The translations under genes and the position numbers were made by a program. DNA of 64,000 bases, taken from contig CAZWUJ010000008.1 in the NCBI GenBank assembly GCA_964636705.1, positions 1-64,000 on the forward strand, written 5' to 3'. The notes under the pieces are model-generated. The model did not search any database. It saw only the letters and a program-made list of their open reading frames with translations, and was not told the DNA's origin. Shown here piece after piece: positions 33,869-43,129 of the stretch. Position 1 is the first letter of the stretch; each line of letters begins with the position of its first letter. This DNA is from VXRJ01 sp964636705. GTDB taxonomy: Bacteria > Acidobacteriota > Vicinamibacteria > Vicinamibacterales > UBA8438.

Positions 33869-34996
33869 TCAGACGACGATTGGCGCGTTCTCCCGGAACT
33901 CGCGAACGAGGGCCCGCATCACCTCGCGATGGTCCTTCGTCTCCTCGTAGACCTGCCGCTGCCGCCGATAGCTCGGGCCGTTGCGCAGCATGCCGATGAC
34001 CCGACTCAGTTCGACGTCGCTGCCAAGGCGTGTGGCGACCGCCATCAGGTCGTTCTCGACCAGCTTCGCCAGACTCTCGTCCAACCGTTCGAGCCGTCCC
34101 TCCTCGTCGACGATGATGTCCGCGTCGGTTGCCCAGCGCGCCGCGCGCCACTTGTTCTCGCGAACAATCCAGTGGCGGTGCAGGGGCAGGTACTCGCCCT
34201 CGTCGTACTGATCCCCCAGCCAGACGAGCAGCGCCTGGATCAGCGCCGTCACGGCGATCGCCTCGTTGAGCGTCGGCAGCCCGTCGCAGACCCTCACCTC
34301 GACCGTGCCGAAGTTCGGATGCGGCCTGATGTCCCACCAGATCTCCTGGATCGACTCGATCGCCTTCGCGTTGATCAAGGTGATCATCAGCCGCTGGAAC
34401 TCGGCGTAGTTGACGAAGCGGTACGGCAGGCCGGCGGTGGGAAGACTCTCGAAGATCTTCGTCCGGCACGACGCCAGGCCGGTGTCGGCCCTGTCGAAGA
34501 AGGGCGAGCTGGCCGACAGCGACAGCAGGTGCGGCAGATAGGTGGTGAGGGAATTGAACAGGGCGATCGCCTTTTCGCCGCTCTCGATGCCGACGTGAAC
34601 ATGCAGGCCGAAGATCATCAGCCGGCGGGCCGGCCACTGACACTTCTCGACCAGCCGGTGGTAGCGGGGCGAGGGCGTGATCGTCTGCTGGCCCCAGCGC
34701 GAGAAGGGATGCGTGCCCGCGCACGCGATCCGGTAGCCGAGGTCGTCGGCGACCCCGAGCAGGCTGTCCACCCGCGCCGTCAGGTCGCGGCGCACCTCGG
34801 CTATGTCGGCGCAGACATCGGTGCAGACCTCGATCGTCGACTCGATCAGCTCCGCCTTGACGTGTTTCGGATCGCCCGACCGTTCGATGATGGCGGGCGC
34901 TCCCGGAGCCAGGTTCATCGTCTCGGGATCGATGATCTGGAGTTCCAGCTCGACGCCCACCGTCGGCGCCGGCGATCCGGTAAACGGTATCCTCAT
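33869..34996 (-). CDS. YbdK-type carboxylate-amine ligase (GCS2 family)
   Basis: 375-residue member of the GCS2/YbdK family, ATP-dependent carboxylate-amine ligases related to glutamate-cysteine ligase. Motifs: VGVELELQIID at the N-terminus, ELIESTIEVCTDVC, THPFSRW, GLHVHVGI (metal/ATP site), and NFGTVEVRVCDGLPT. E. coli YbdK has weak gamma-glutamyl-cysteine ligase activity, and the natural substrate of most members is unknown. The ATG at 34996 overlaps the upstream epimerase stop as ATGA, which decides the start over the longer reading to 35032. Confidence 0.87.
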   Translation of the reverse strand: MRIPFTGSPAPTVGVELELQIIDPETMNLAPGAPAIIERSGDPKHVKAELIESTIEVCTDVCADIAEVRRDLTARVDSLLGVADDLGYRIACAGTHPFSRWGQQTITPSPRYHRLVEKCQWPARRLMIFGLHVHVGIESGEKAIALFNSLTTYLPHLLSLSASSPFFDRADTGLASCRTKIFESLPTAGLPYRFVNYAEFQRLMITLINAKAIESIQEIWWDIRPHPNFGTVEVRVCDGLPTLNEAIAVTALIQALLVWLGDQYDEGEYLPLHRHWIVRENKWRAARWATDADIIVDEEGRLERLDESLAKLVENDLMAVATRLGSDVELSRVIGMLRNGPSYRRQRQVYEETKDHREVMRALVREFRENAPIVV

Positions 34997-35952
34997 GACC
35001 ACTCCCGTTCCGTCGGAACCGACCGTTGCCACTCCACCGTGCGTCGAAGCCCCTCCTCGACGCCCACGGCCGGTTCGAAACCCAGCAGCTTGCGGGCCAG
35101 CGAGATGTCCGCCTGGGAATCGCGGATGTCGCCGGGCCGCGACGAAGTGTACGCCGCGTCGACGCCGGTCGCGCCGGTCGCCCGCCGCAGCGCCGAGAAA
35201 AGGTCGTTGACCGATGTCCGCCCGCCGCGCGCCAGGTTGAATGCCCGCCCCGACACGGCGGCGGCGGGCGCCTCGCAGGCCGACAGCACGCCCGCCACCA
35301 CGTCCGATACGTAGGTGAAATCGCGAGTCTGTTCACCGTCGCCGTAGATCGTCGGAGACTTGCCCGCCAGCAACGCCGCGGTAAAGAGCGAGATGACGCC
35401 GGAGTATTGCGAGGTCGGCGACTGCCGCGGGCCAAAGACGTTGAAAAAACGCAGGGAGACAGTCTCCAGCCCGTACAGCCGGGCGAACAGGGCCGCGTAG
35501 TGCTCGCCGACGAGCTTGTGGAGCGCATAGGGGGAGAGCGGCGACGGGCAAAGCCCCTCATGCTTGGGCAGCGTCTCGGACTCGCCGTAGACCGATGACG
35601 AACTCGCGAAAACGAGCCGGCGCACGCCGGCGTCGCGCGCCGCCAGCAGCACCGCGTGCGTCGCCTCCAGGTTGGCGCGGTGGCACCGCGCCGGCTGCCG
35701 CACCGAGCGCGGAACCGACGGGATGGCGGCAAGGTGGATCACCCGATCGATGCCCGCCACGGCCCGCGCCGCCACTCCCTCGTCGGCCAGGTCAACCTCG
35801 ATCAACTCGGTGCCGGGACACGCGGCGAGGTTGGAACGGCGGCCCGTCGACAGATCGTCGACAACGCGGACATCGTCGCCCCGCTCCACAAGCGCCTCGA
35901 CAACGTGGGAGCCGATGAAACCGGCGCCGCCGGTCACGAGGTAACGTGCCAT
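34993..35952 (-). CDS. NAD-dependent nucleotide-sugar epimerase
   Basis: Extended short-chain dehydrogenase, 319 residues, resembling UDP-glucose 4-epimerases. Rossmann motif TGGAGFIGSH at the N-terminus, SSSSVYG with the catalytic Ser, YALHK with the Tyr-Lys pair, and RFFNVFGPRQ. Likely supplies a nucleotide sugar for envelope polysaccharide. Middle gene of a three-gene minus-strand operon: 17 bases after the amidohydrolase stop and overlapping the ligase gene by four bases. Confidence 0.88.
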   Translation of the reverse strand: MARYLVTGGAGFIGSHVVEALVERGDDVRVVDDLSTGRRSNLAACPGTELIEVDLADEGVAARAVAGIDRVIHLAAIPSVPRSVRQPARCHRANLEATHAVLLAARDAGVRRLVFASSSSVYGESETLPKHEGLCPSPLSPYALHKLVGEHYAALFARLYGLETVSLRFFNVFGPRQSPTSQYSGVISLFTAALLAGKSPTIYGDGEQTRDFTYVSDVVAGVLSACEAPAAAVSGRAFNLARGGRTSVNDLFSALRRATGATGVDAAYTSSRPGDIRDSQADISLARKLLGFEPAVGVEEGLRRTVEWQRSVPTEREWS

Positions 35953-35969
35953 CGTCGGCGCGGAGAGCG

Positions 35970-37127
35970 TCAGGAACCGGGGAACTGTGACCGCTCGATG
36001 CCCGGGATCAGGTCGAGCGCGTTCCGGTAGTAGAGCTTGCGGAGGACGTCATCCGGCAGATCCATGCCGTACATCTGCCAGAAGGCGTGGTAGCGCCGGT
36101 AGTAGTCGAAGTACTCGTCGCGGGTCTCGAACGTCCGCCAGTAGTAGGGGAACTCTTCCGCCGCGAAGCGGTCCTTTCCGAACAGCACGCGATCCTGGTG
36201 CGTCGTGAAGAACTCGCGCGCGGTCCAGGGCTGGCGTCCCAGTTCATACAGGATCGCCCCCGTCTCCACCCAGACGTTCGGCAGCTCGTCCAGCAGTCGG
36301 CCCAGCCGGCCGAGGTCGTTTGCGTGCCATCCCATGTGCGCGGCGATGAAATGCGTCTCCGGGTGCCGCGCGAACCGGCGGTCGCGTTCCGCCATCATCG
36401 TTTCGAACCCCGGGTAGCGGTCGGCCGGCAACCGCCGGTCGGGCAGCAGCGTCAGTTCCAGCCAGCGCTCGTTGAAACGGTCGACCGGGTCGTAGAAGGA
36501 CTGCGGCTCTCCGACATGCATCAACACCGGGATGCCCAACCGCCCCGCCGTCTCGAACACCGAGTCGAGCTCGGGGTGATCCACCGGCACCCGGTCGCCG
36601 TTCGTGTCGCGCACGTCGATGCCGAAGTTCTTGAAGAACTTCAGGCCGACGGCGCCCGCCGCGACATCCCGCTCCAGTTGCGCCGCGGCCCGCGCGCCGA
36701 AACCGGGGCCGACGCCCCCGCCGAAGTCGAGATTCGCGAAGCAGACCATGCGGTCGGGATGGTCGCTCGCGGCGATGGTGCCGACGCACCGCTCGAGCGT
36801 GGAACCGTAGCCGCCGCTCAGGTTGACGAGCACCTGCAGGTTGAGCGCGTCCATCTCCTCGACGACCCCGTGCCAGCGGTCAACGGAAAAGCCGGGGCGG
36901 TGATGGCTGTGGACGTCGATCACGGGGTACCGCGCGCGGGGGACCGGATGCTGGTCGACGACGAGGGTCGAACGCGGCGTGTACTCCTCGACCGTCAGGG
37001 CCGGCTCATCCGCCCGGCCCCCGCCGCGTTGGCGCTGCGCTTCGGCGTCGAGGCCGGAAACAATGATCGCGACTGCCACCGCCAGCGCGGCGCCCACCCC
37101 CGCGAGCACCCATACACGTCTCTGCAT
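35970..37127 (-). CDS. Amidohydrolase-2 family metal-dependent hydrolase, membrane-anchored or exported
   Basis: 385-residue TIM-barrel hydrolase. An N-terminal hydrophobic segment (about residues 4-24) suggests export or anchoring. Landmarks: DVHSHH (first metal site), VGLKFFKNFGID, LMHVGEP, FIAAHMGWHAND (His ligands) and VLFGKDRF (Asp). Relatives include decarboxylases and lactone hydrolases; the substrate is unknown. Start fixed by GGGGGAG upstream of the ATG at 37127. Transcribed away from the RNase P RNA gene, with 35 bases between. Confidence 0.82.
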   Translation of the reverse strand: MQRRVWVLAGVGAALAVAVAIIVSGLDAEAQRQRGGGRADEPALTVEEYTPRSTLVVDQHPVPRARYPVIDVHSHHRPGFSVDRWHGVVEEMDALNLQVLVNLSGGYGSTLERCVGTIAASDHPDRMVCFANLDFGGGVGPGFGARAAAQLERDVAAGAVGLKFFKNFGIDVRDTNGDRVPVDHPELDSVFETAGRLGIPVLMHVGEPQSFYDPVDRFNERWLELTLLPDRRLPADRYPGFETMMAERDRRFARHPETHFIAAHMGWHANDLGRLGRLLDELPNVWVETGAILYELGRQPWTAREFFTTHQDRVLFGKDRFAAEEFPYYWRTFETRDEYFDYYRRYHAFWQMYGMDLPDDVLRKLYYRNALDLIPGIERSQFPGS

Positions 37128-37161
37128 TCCTGACTCCCCCGGCCACCGGTCCCCACAAGGT

Positions 37162-37571
37162 CCGCCGCAGGCCGACCATAAGCCGAATTCTGTACCGCGG
37201 CGGCGCGACGCGTCACGCCACCGCGGTGACGACCATTCCTCTAGCCCCGCCATTACTGGCGGGATCGAGCAACCTACCCGGAGGCTTCGAACGGGCCGCT
37301 CTCGGGCGCCTCCCTATTTGGTCTTGCTCCGTGCGGGGTTTAGCCTGCCATTCCCCTTGCGGGGAACGCGGTGCGCTCTTACCGCACCTTTTCACCCTTG
37401 CCGGCCGGCTCCCGGAGGCGCCGGCAGGCGGTATGTTTTCTGTGCCACTTTCCTTCAGGTCACCCTGACCGGGCGTTACCCGGCGCACTGCCCTGCGGAG
37501 TTCGGACTTTCCTCCCCGCCCGGCGCGGCGCACGGCCCCGGGCGCAGCGGTCGTCCGGCCGACTGCGGCGG
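37162..37571 (-). ncRNA. rnpB: RNase P RNA, bacterial type A
   Basis: Catalytic RNA that trims tRNA 5' leaders. On the minus strand the conserved blocks appear in order: GAGGAAAGTCCGAACTCC (37497-37514), ACAGAAAACATACCGCC (about 37427-37443), a P-loop region with GGTGAAAAGGTG, then AGACCAAATAGG, and ACAGAATTCGGCTTAT (37178-37193). The ends pair as helix P1: CCGCCGCAG at the 5' end (37563-37571) with CTGCGGCGG at the 3' end (37162-37170). The length of about 410 nt fits type A. Ends are set from P1 and may be off by a few bases. Confidence 0.96.
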
Positions 37572-37588
37572 AATGTCAAGGATCGTCG

Positions 37589-38983
37589 CTAGCCATCAGC
37601 CTCCTGGCTGATGCGGTATAGCTCGAGCTTCTTGTAGAGGTTACTACGGGGTGTATCGATCTCCTCGGCGGTCTTCGAGACGTTCCACCCGAAGGCCCGC
37701 AGCCTCTCCACCAGGAACGCGCGCTCGCTCGCCTCCTTGAACTCGCGCAGCGTGCGCGCCGCCGGCAGTGCCGACCCTCCCGGAGCGGCCGCCCGTCCAT
37801 CCGCGAAGGTCGTGGCCCGCACGTCGTCGACGGTGATCGACGGTCCCGGCGCCATTACCATCAGCCGCTCGACCGCGTTGCGCAGTTCGCGGATATTGCC
37901 GCGCCAGCGGCGCGCCGCGAGCGCGTCGACCGCCGCGGCGGTGAAGGGCTTGGGGCGGTAGTTGTTCTCGCGGCCGAACCGTTCGGCGAAGTGCCGCACC
38001 AGCAGCGGGATGTCCTCCGGCCGTTCCCGCAACGGCGGCACGCGGATCGGGATGACGCTGAGGCGGAAGTAGAGATCCTCGCGAAACGCTCCCGCGTCGA
38101 TCGCCTGCGTCAGGTCGCGGTTCGTGGCGGCGACCAGACGGATATCCACCCGGATCGTGCGGTTGGAGCCGAGGCGCTCCACTTCGCCTTCCTGCAGGAC
38201 GCGGAGCACCTTCGCCTGCGCCGCGAGCGACATGTCGCCCACCTCGTCGAGGAAGATCGTGCCGCGGTCCGCCTGCTCGAACTTCCCGATCTGCTTGTCG
38301 GCGGCGCCGGTGAACGAGCCCTTCTCGTGACCGAACAGCTCCGACTCGATCAGCTCGTGCGGAATGGCGGCGCAGTTCACCTGCACGAAGCGTTGACCGA
38401 CGCGCGGGCTCTGCCGGTGCAGCGCGCGCGCCACCAGTTCCTTGCCGACGCCGCTCTCCCCCTGGACAAGCACGGCGCTTCGAACTGGCGCGGCGCGCGC
38501 AATCTCGTCCGCCAGACTGCGCAGCGCCGTGCTCTCGCCCACCATCGCGTACCGTCGTTCCTCCGCCAGATGCCGTTCTTCTTCCGCTCGCCGGAACCTT
38601 CGGTTCTCGGCGCCCAGCCGGCGCTGGCGCAGAGCGTTCCGGATGGTCACGGTGACCCGCTTCGACTCGAGCGGCTTCTCGAGGAAGTCGAATGCGCCCA
38701 GCTTCGTCGCCTCGACGGCGGTGCTGACGTCGCCGTGACCCGAGATCACGACGACCGGAAGCCACTCGTCCCGCTCCCGGATCCGGCGCAGCACCTCGAG
38801 GCCGTCGATACCCGGCATTTTGATATCCAGAAAGACGAGGTCCGGTCCGCCGCGCTCGATCCGGGCAAGCGCCGCCTGGCCGGTCGGCGCAGTGAGACAT
38901 TCGTATCCGTCGTACTCGAGGATCCGCTTCAGGGACTCGCGGATCTCCTCTTCGTCGTCGACCACGAGAATGCGGGGAGCCAT
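37589..38983 (-). CDS. Sigma-54-dependent response regulator (NtrC/NtrX type)
   Basis: 464 residues. Receiver domain at 1-115 with phospho-acceptor Asp53 (VFLDIKM) and Lys in EKPLES; AAA+ domain with Walker A GESGVGKE, the sigma-54 loop written GSFTGA (as in NtrX rather than GAFTGA) and Walker B GTIFLDEVGD; C-terminal Fis-type helix-turn-helix (NVSKTAEEIDTPRSNLYKKL). No sensor kinase is adjacent. The start is the ATG at 38983 because the protein begins MAPRILVVDDEEE as in relatives; no strong Shine-Dalgarno is seen. It lies 17 bases upstream of rnpB on the same strand. Confidence 0.93.
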   Translation of the reverse strand: MAPRILVVDDEEEIRESLKRILEYDGYECLTAPTGQAALARIERGGPDLVFLDIKMPGIDGLEVLRRIRERDEWLPVVVISGHGDVSTAVEATKLGAFDFLEKPLESKRVTVTIRNALRQRRLGAENRRFRRAEEERHLAEERRYAMVGESTALRSLADEIARAAPVRSAVLVQGESGVGKELVARALHRQSPRVGQRFVQVNCAAIPHELIESELFGHEKGSFTGAADKQIGKFEQADRGTIFLDEVGDMSLAAQAKVLRVLQEGEVERLGSNRTIRVDIRLVAATNRDLTQAIDAGAFREDLYFRLSVIPIRVPPLRERPEDIPLLVRHFAERFGRENNYRPKPFTAAAVDALAARRWRGNIRELRNAVERLMVMAPGPSITVDDVRATTFADGRAAAPGGSALPAARTLREFKEASERAFLVERLRAFGWNVSKTAEEIDTPRSNLYKKLELYRISQEADG

Positions 38984-39140
38984 GATCCGGAGGGCGCCGT
39001 TTTCGGCGGCGCGTACGCCGGCAATCTTACCAGCGGGTCCGGAGCGCCCGGCGCAGGCCGGTCCGGAGCGATGCCGGCGGGTGCCGCAGGCGGAATGGAG
39101 GCATAATCGGCGGACTACTCGCCACCGGTGAAGGAGAGCC

Positions 39141-40964
39141 ATGAGCAGACGGCAAGGCGCAGGCGCAGGACTTCGGCTTCTTATCCCCCTGGTGGCGGCA
39201 CTCGTCCTGATCGCTCCCGCAACCGCGGGCGGCCAAACGCGGATCACGCGACAGAGCGCGCCTCCTGACATCACGGCGGGCGGCCAGACGAACTTCACGT
39301 CGCACAACATCGACTTGTACAACCGCCGCTACACCGAGCTGGACCAGATCAACGACCGCTCGGTGGCACAACTTGCCGAGCGGTGGACCTATCGCTTTCC
39401 GGCCGGCCTCGACGTGGCCCAGCAGACGCCGCTCGTCGTGGACGGTGTCATGTACCTCCAGACCGGGGCCATGATGTACGCCCTCGACGCAGCGACCGGC
39501 GCCGAGATCTGGACCCTGGAGCTCCAGATGGAGCTGTCGGGAAGCAACCGCTTCCGCGGCCCCCTCTACGCCGAGGGAACCATCTATGCCTACGTCGGAA
39601 ACAGCCTGTTGGCGGTCGACGCGGCGTCGGGCGAGCTGATCGAAACCTTTGGTGACGGCGGTGTCCTTCCGGTCGTCGGCCTCGCCCTGCAGTTCAAGTA
39701 TCCCGACGCCTATCCGCCCGACTTCGATCCGTTCAGCCTCGGCTACCGGATCAACGCCTCGCCCGCCTACCACGACGGCGCGCTGTACCTCGGCGCCGCG
39801 ATTTCGGAAAGCCACATTCCGGGCGGCCTCGTCATCGCGACCGACGCCGAGACGGGCGCCATCAAGTGGGTGTTCAACACTATTCCGCAACGGCCGCAGG
39901 ACGACGGATGGGAGATCGCGCGCGACACGTGGGGAGACGGGCAGCGCGCGGGCGGCGGCATCTGGACTCAGCCCGCGATCGACCCGGAACTGGGGCTGGT
40001 CTACGTGAACGCCGGAAATCCGTCACCCGACTACGATGGATCCGCGCGTCCCGGGGCCAATCTCTTCACCAACTCCACCATCGCGCTCGACATGGAGACC
40101 GGCGCCCTCCGGTGGTACTACCAGGCGATCCACCACGACCTCTGGGATTGGGACCACGTAACCGGCCCGGTGCTCTTCGACGTCACCGGCGCGGATGGAG
40201 AAACGATTCGGGGCGTCGGCGCCGCGGGCAAGAACTGCCTGCTCTATCTCTGGCATCGAGAAACCGGCGAGCCCATCAACCCCATGGTGGAAACGCTGAT
40301 GCCGACGGAGACGAACGTACCGGGCGAGGTGGTCTATCCGACCCAGCCGATTCCCCACAACGCGCGGGGCATCCCGATGACGCCGTTCTGCGCCACCTAT
40401 GCCTGGGTGGACGATCCGGAACAGCAGCAGCGCCTCCGCCAGATGTACACGCCGTACTCGATCGACACGCACCACATCGTCGCGCACGGCGGCTCCAGCT
40501 TCGGATCGCCGTCGTTCAGCCCGCAGACCGGCCTGCTCTACGTCACCGGGAAGAACGCCGCGGTATCGCTGATCGTCCGCCCGGTGGGCGATTCCCTCGA
40601 GGCGGGACCCGATGGCGTCGGTCACTCGGCAAACTACGAGGAGCTGAGCCGTATCCCCGACTACCCGCCGACGACGACGCTTACCGCCTACGAGCCGGCG
40701 AGCGGGGAAGAAGTCTGGCAACAGGTGCTGCCGGCCATGCAGACCATCGGCGCCAGCGGCAGCCTCGCGACGGCGGGCAACCTGGTCTTCCAGGGGCTCG
40801 ACGACGGTGGCTTTCATGCTTTCGACGCGGCCACCGGCGAGCAGTTGTTCCACTACCAGGCGCCGCGGCCGATTCGGTCGAGTCCGCTCACCTACGAGGT
40901 GAACGGCAAGCAGTACCTCAGCGTGATTGCCACGGACGCGATCCTGACGTTCGCGCTGCCATAG
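39141..40964 (+). CDS. PQQ-type beta-propeller dehydrogenase without haem domain
   Basis: 607-residue exported protein, signal peptide about residues 1-31 (ending TAGGQ). Eight-bladed PQQ propeller with repeated blade motifs (TPLVVDGVMYLQTGAMMYALD, TGAIKWVFNT, TGALRWYYQAIHHDLWDWD, SGEEVWQQVL) and a GTEWN-like HDLWDWD metal/PQQ region. Unlike the gene at 13550-15691 it has no CXXCH. Reduced PQQ would need a separate electron acceptor such as the nearby cytochromes or cupredoxin. Start fixed by AAGGAG upstream. It is divergent from the NtrC-type regulator, a possible controller. Confidence 0.85.
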   Translation: MSRRQGAGAGLRLLIPLVAALVLIAPATAGGQTRITRQSAPPDITAGGQTNFTSHNIDLYNRRYTELDQINDRSVAQLAERWTYRFPAGLDVAQQTPLVVDGVMYLQTGAMMYALDAATGAEIWTLELQMELSGSNRFRGPLYAEGTIYAYVGNSLLAVDAASGELIETFGDGGVLPVVGLALQFKYPDAYPPDFDPFSLGYRINASPAYHDGALYLGAAISESHIPGGLVIATDAETGAIKWVFNTIPQRPQDDGWEIARDTWGDGQRAGGGIWTQPAIDPELGLVYVNAGNPSPDYDGSARPGANLFTNSTIALDMETGALRWYYQAIHHDLWDWDHVTGPVLFDVTGADGETIRGVGAAGKNCLLYLWHRETGEPINPMVETLMPTETNVPGEVVYPTQPIPHNARGIPMTPFCATYAWVDDPEQQQRLRQMYTPYSIDTHHIVAHGGSSFGSPSFSPQTGLLYVTGKNAAVSLIVRPVGDSLEAGPDGVGHSANYEELSRIPDYPPTTTLTAYEPASGEEVWQQVLPAMQTIGASGSLATAGNLVFQGLDDGGFHAFDAATGEQLFHYQAPRPIRSSPLTYEVNGKQYLSVIATDAILTFALP

Positions 40965-40978
40965 CCGGGTGGCGCGCC

Positions 40979-43093
40979 TCATCCGCCCGCGAGCAGGGCG
41001 CGGAGAGCCGGCTCGTCGAGGACGGCGACGCCGAGGGATTGCGCCTTCCGCAGCTTCGAGCCGGGGCTGTCGCCAGCCACGACGTAGTCGGTCCTGGCGC
41101 TGACCGATCCGGTCACCCTGCCACCCGCCGCGACAATCAGTCGCTTCGCCTCGTCGCGGGTCAGGGCGGGCAGCGTGCCGGTCAACACGAACGTCTTCCC
41201 CACGAGCGGAATCGGGGCTTCCGTCGCGTCGGCGGCTGCCGCGGATGCCGCGTCCGACGGCACGGTCGCAGCGGGCGCGGACTCGCTGGGCCGGACACCC
41301 GCCTGGCGCAGGCGATCGAGCAGTGCGCGGTTCCGATCCGCCGCGAAGAACTGCTGCACCGACTCGGCGATGCGCGGGCCTACTTCCTCGACCTGTTCCA
41401 GTTCCTCCGGCGACGCGGCGCGGATGGCGTCGAGACTGCCGAAATGGTCCGCGAGCAGCTCCGCGGTGCGCTCGCCGACGTGCCGGATGCCGAGACCGAA
41501 GACGAAGCGCGCGAGGGGAGCGGATTTGGAGCGGTCGAGCGCGCCGACCACCTTTTGCGCCGACTTTTCGCCGAGGCGCGTCGGGCTGACCTTGGTCTCC
41601 TTGGTGAGACCGGCCAGTTGCTCGACCGTCAGTCCGTAGAGGTCCGCGAAGTCATCCACGATTCCGCCATCCACCAAGGCACTGACCAGCCACTCGCCGA
41701 GGCCGTCGATGTCCATCGCGGTCCGGCGGGCGAAATGCAGGATCGATTCCGTGAGACGCGCCCGGCAACTGGCGTTGTTGCAGCGCACGACGACCTCGTC
41801 GGCCTCCCGGACGACCGGCGAGCCGCAGACGGGGCAGGCCGAGGGCATCTCGAACAGTGTTCGCAGCGGACCCTCGCTGACGACACGCACCACCTTGGGA
41901 ATGACGTCGCCGCTCCGCTCGATCAGCACGCGGTCACCAATCTGCAGGCCAAGCCGGGCGATCTCGTCCTGATTGTGGAGCGTGGCGCGCGACACGGTCA
42001 CCCCGCCGACGACGACCGGCCGGAGCCGCGCGCGCGGCGTGACCGCGCCGGTCCGCCCCACCTGCACGTCGATCCCCTCGACGACCGTCTCCGCCTGCTG
42101 CGCCTGCGGTTTGCAGGCGATCGCCCAGCGGGGCGACTTCGAGGTCGCGCCGAGGCGCGCCTGCAACCCCACGGCATCCACCTTGAACACGAGGCCGTCG
42201 ATCTCGTACGGCAGCTCGTCGCGCCGGGCGATCCACCTGTCGCGGAAGGTGAGCAACTGTTCGATCCCGTGGAGACGCTCACGCTTCGGATTGACCTTGA
42301 ACCGGAGAGCGGCCAGCGCCTCGAGCGACGCCCAGTGCGATTCGAACAGGGGGCGGCCGGCCGCATCCAGCAGCAGATACGGATAGAAGTCGAGGCGGCG
42401 TGACGCGGTGACGCGCGCGTCCAGCATGCGGAGCGAGCCCGCGGCGGCGTTGCGCGGGTTGGCGAACGTCTTCTCTTCCGCCTCGAGCTGGCGCCGGTTC
42501 AGCTCGGCGAACGCCGCCTTCGGCATCACGACCTCGCCCCGCACCTCGAAGGCGCCGGGCACCCCCGCCGCCTCGAGCGCGCCGGCCCCGACCGACAGCG
42601 GCAGGGTGCGCAGGGTGCGGGCATTCGGGGTGATCACCTCGCCCGTCTCGCCGTCGCCGCGGGTGAGGGCCAGGTCGAGCCGGCCAGCCGCGTAGCGGGC
42701 CGCCATCGAGACCCCGTCCAGCTTCAGTTCGCCGACGTAGTCCAGTTCTTCGAGGCCGGCCAGCTCGCACGCGCGCCGATCGAAGTCGCGCAGCTCCGCT
42801 TCGTCGAACGCGTTGTCGAGGCTGAGCATCTCCGAGGAATGGCGCGCCTTCTCCACCCCTTCGCGTGGCGCGCCCCCCACCCGCCGGCTGGGCGAATCGG
42901 GGGTGACGAGTTCCGGATGGTCCGATTCGAGTTGCTGCAGCTCACGCAGCAGAACGTCGTACTCGGTGTCGGTGATGGAGGGCTGATCGAGAACGTAGTA
43001 GCGATAGTTGTGGTCCGTCAGCTCGCGGCGAAGCTGCTCGCACCGCTCGCGCGCGGCAGCCGCAGCCCGCCCCGGCGCGGCATCAGGAGGCAT
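40979..43093 (-). CDS. ligA: NAD-dependent DNA ligase
   Basis: Seals nicks in replication and repair using NAD. 704 residues: Ia domain, adenylation domain with catalytic Lys124 in ELKLDG, OB fold, four-Cys zinc finger (CPVCGSPV and CNNASC), helix-hairpin-helix region (GLGIRHVGERTAELL) and a C-terminal BRCT domain (GKTFVLTGTLPALTRDEAK). An Ala-rich linker of about 30 residues sits before the BRCT domain. Last gene of the long minus-strand housekeeping run, 36 bases after the polyprenyl synthase gene; its stop is 15 bases from the convergent PQQ gene. Confidence 0.96.
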   Translation of the reverse strand: MPPDAAPGRAAAAARERCEQLRRELTDHNYRYYVLDQPSITDTEYDVLLRELQQLESDHPELVTPDSPSRRVGGAPREGVEKARHSSEMLSLDNAFDEAELRDFDRRACELAGLEELDYVGELKLDGVSMAARYAAGRLDLALTRGDGETGEVITPNARTLRTLPLSVGAGALEAAGVPGAFEVRGEVVMPKAAFAELNRRQLEAEEKTFANPRNAAAGSLRMLDARVTASRRLDFYPYLLLDAAGRPLFESHWASLEALAALRFKVNPKRERLHGIEQLLTFRDRWIARRDELPYEIDGLVFKVDAVGLQARLGATSKSPRWAIACKPQAQQAETVVEGIDVQVGRTGAVTPRARLRPVVVGGVTVSRATLHNQDEIARLGLQIGDRVLIERSGDVIPKVVRVVSEGPLRTLFEMPSACPVCGSPVVREADEVVVRCNNASCRARLTESILHFARRTAMDIDGLGEWLVSALVDGGIVDDFADLYGLTVEQLAGLTKETKVSPTRLGEKSAQKVVGALDRSKSAPLARFVFGLGIRHVGERTAELLADHFGSLDAIRAASPEELEQVEEVGPRIAESVQQFFAADRNRALLDRLRQAGVRPSESAPAATVPSDAASAAAADATEAPIPLVGKTFVLTGTLPALTRDEAKRLIVAAGGRVTGSVSARTDYVVAGDSPGSKLRKAQSLGVAVLDEPALRALLAGG

Positions 43094-43129
43094 CGACGCT
43101 CACGTCCGGCTCACGTGCCCGGACCGGGA

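Noticed and set aside
37213..37533. Small open frames inside the RNase P RNA region
   Set aside because: The region matches rnpB conserved blocks in order and by P1 pairing; the frames are incidental.
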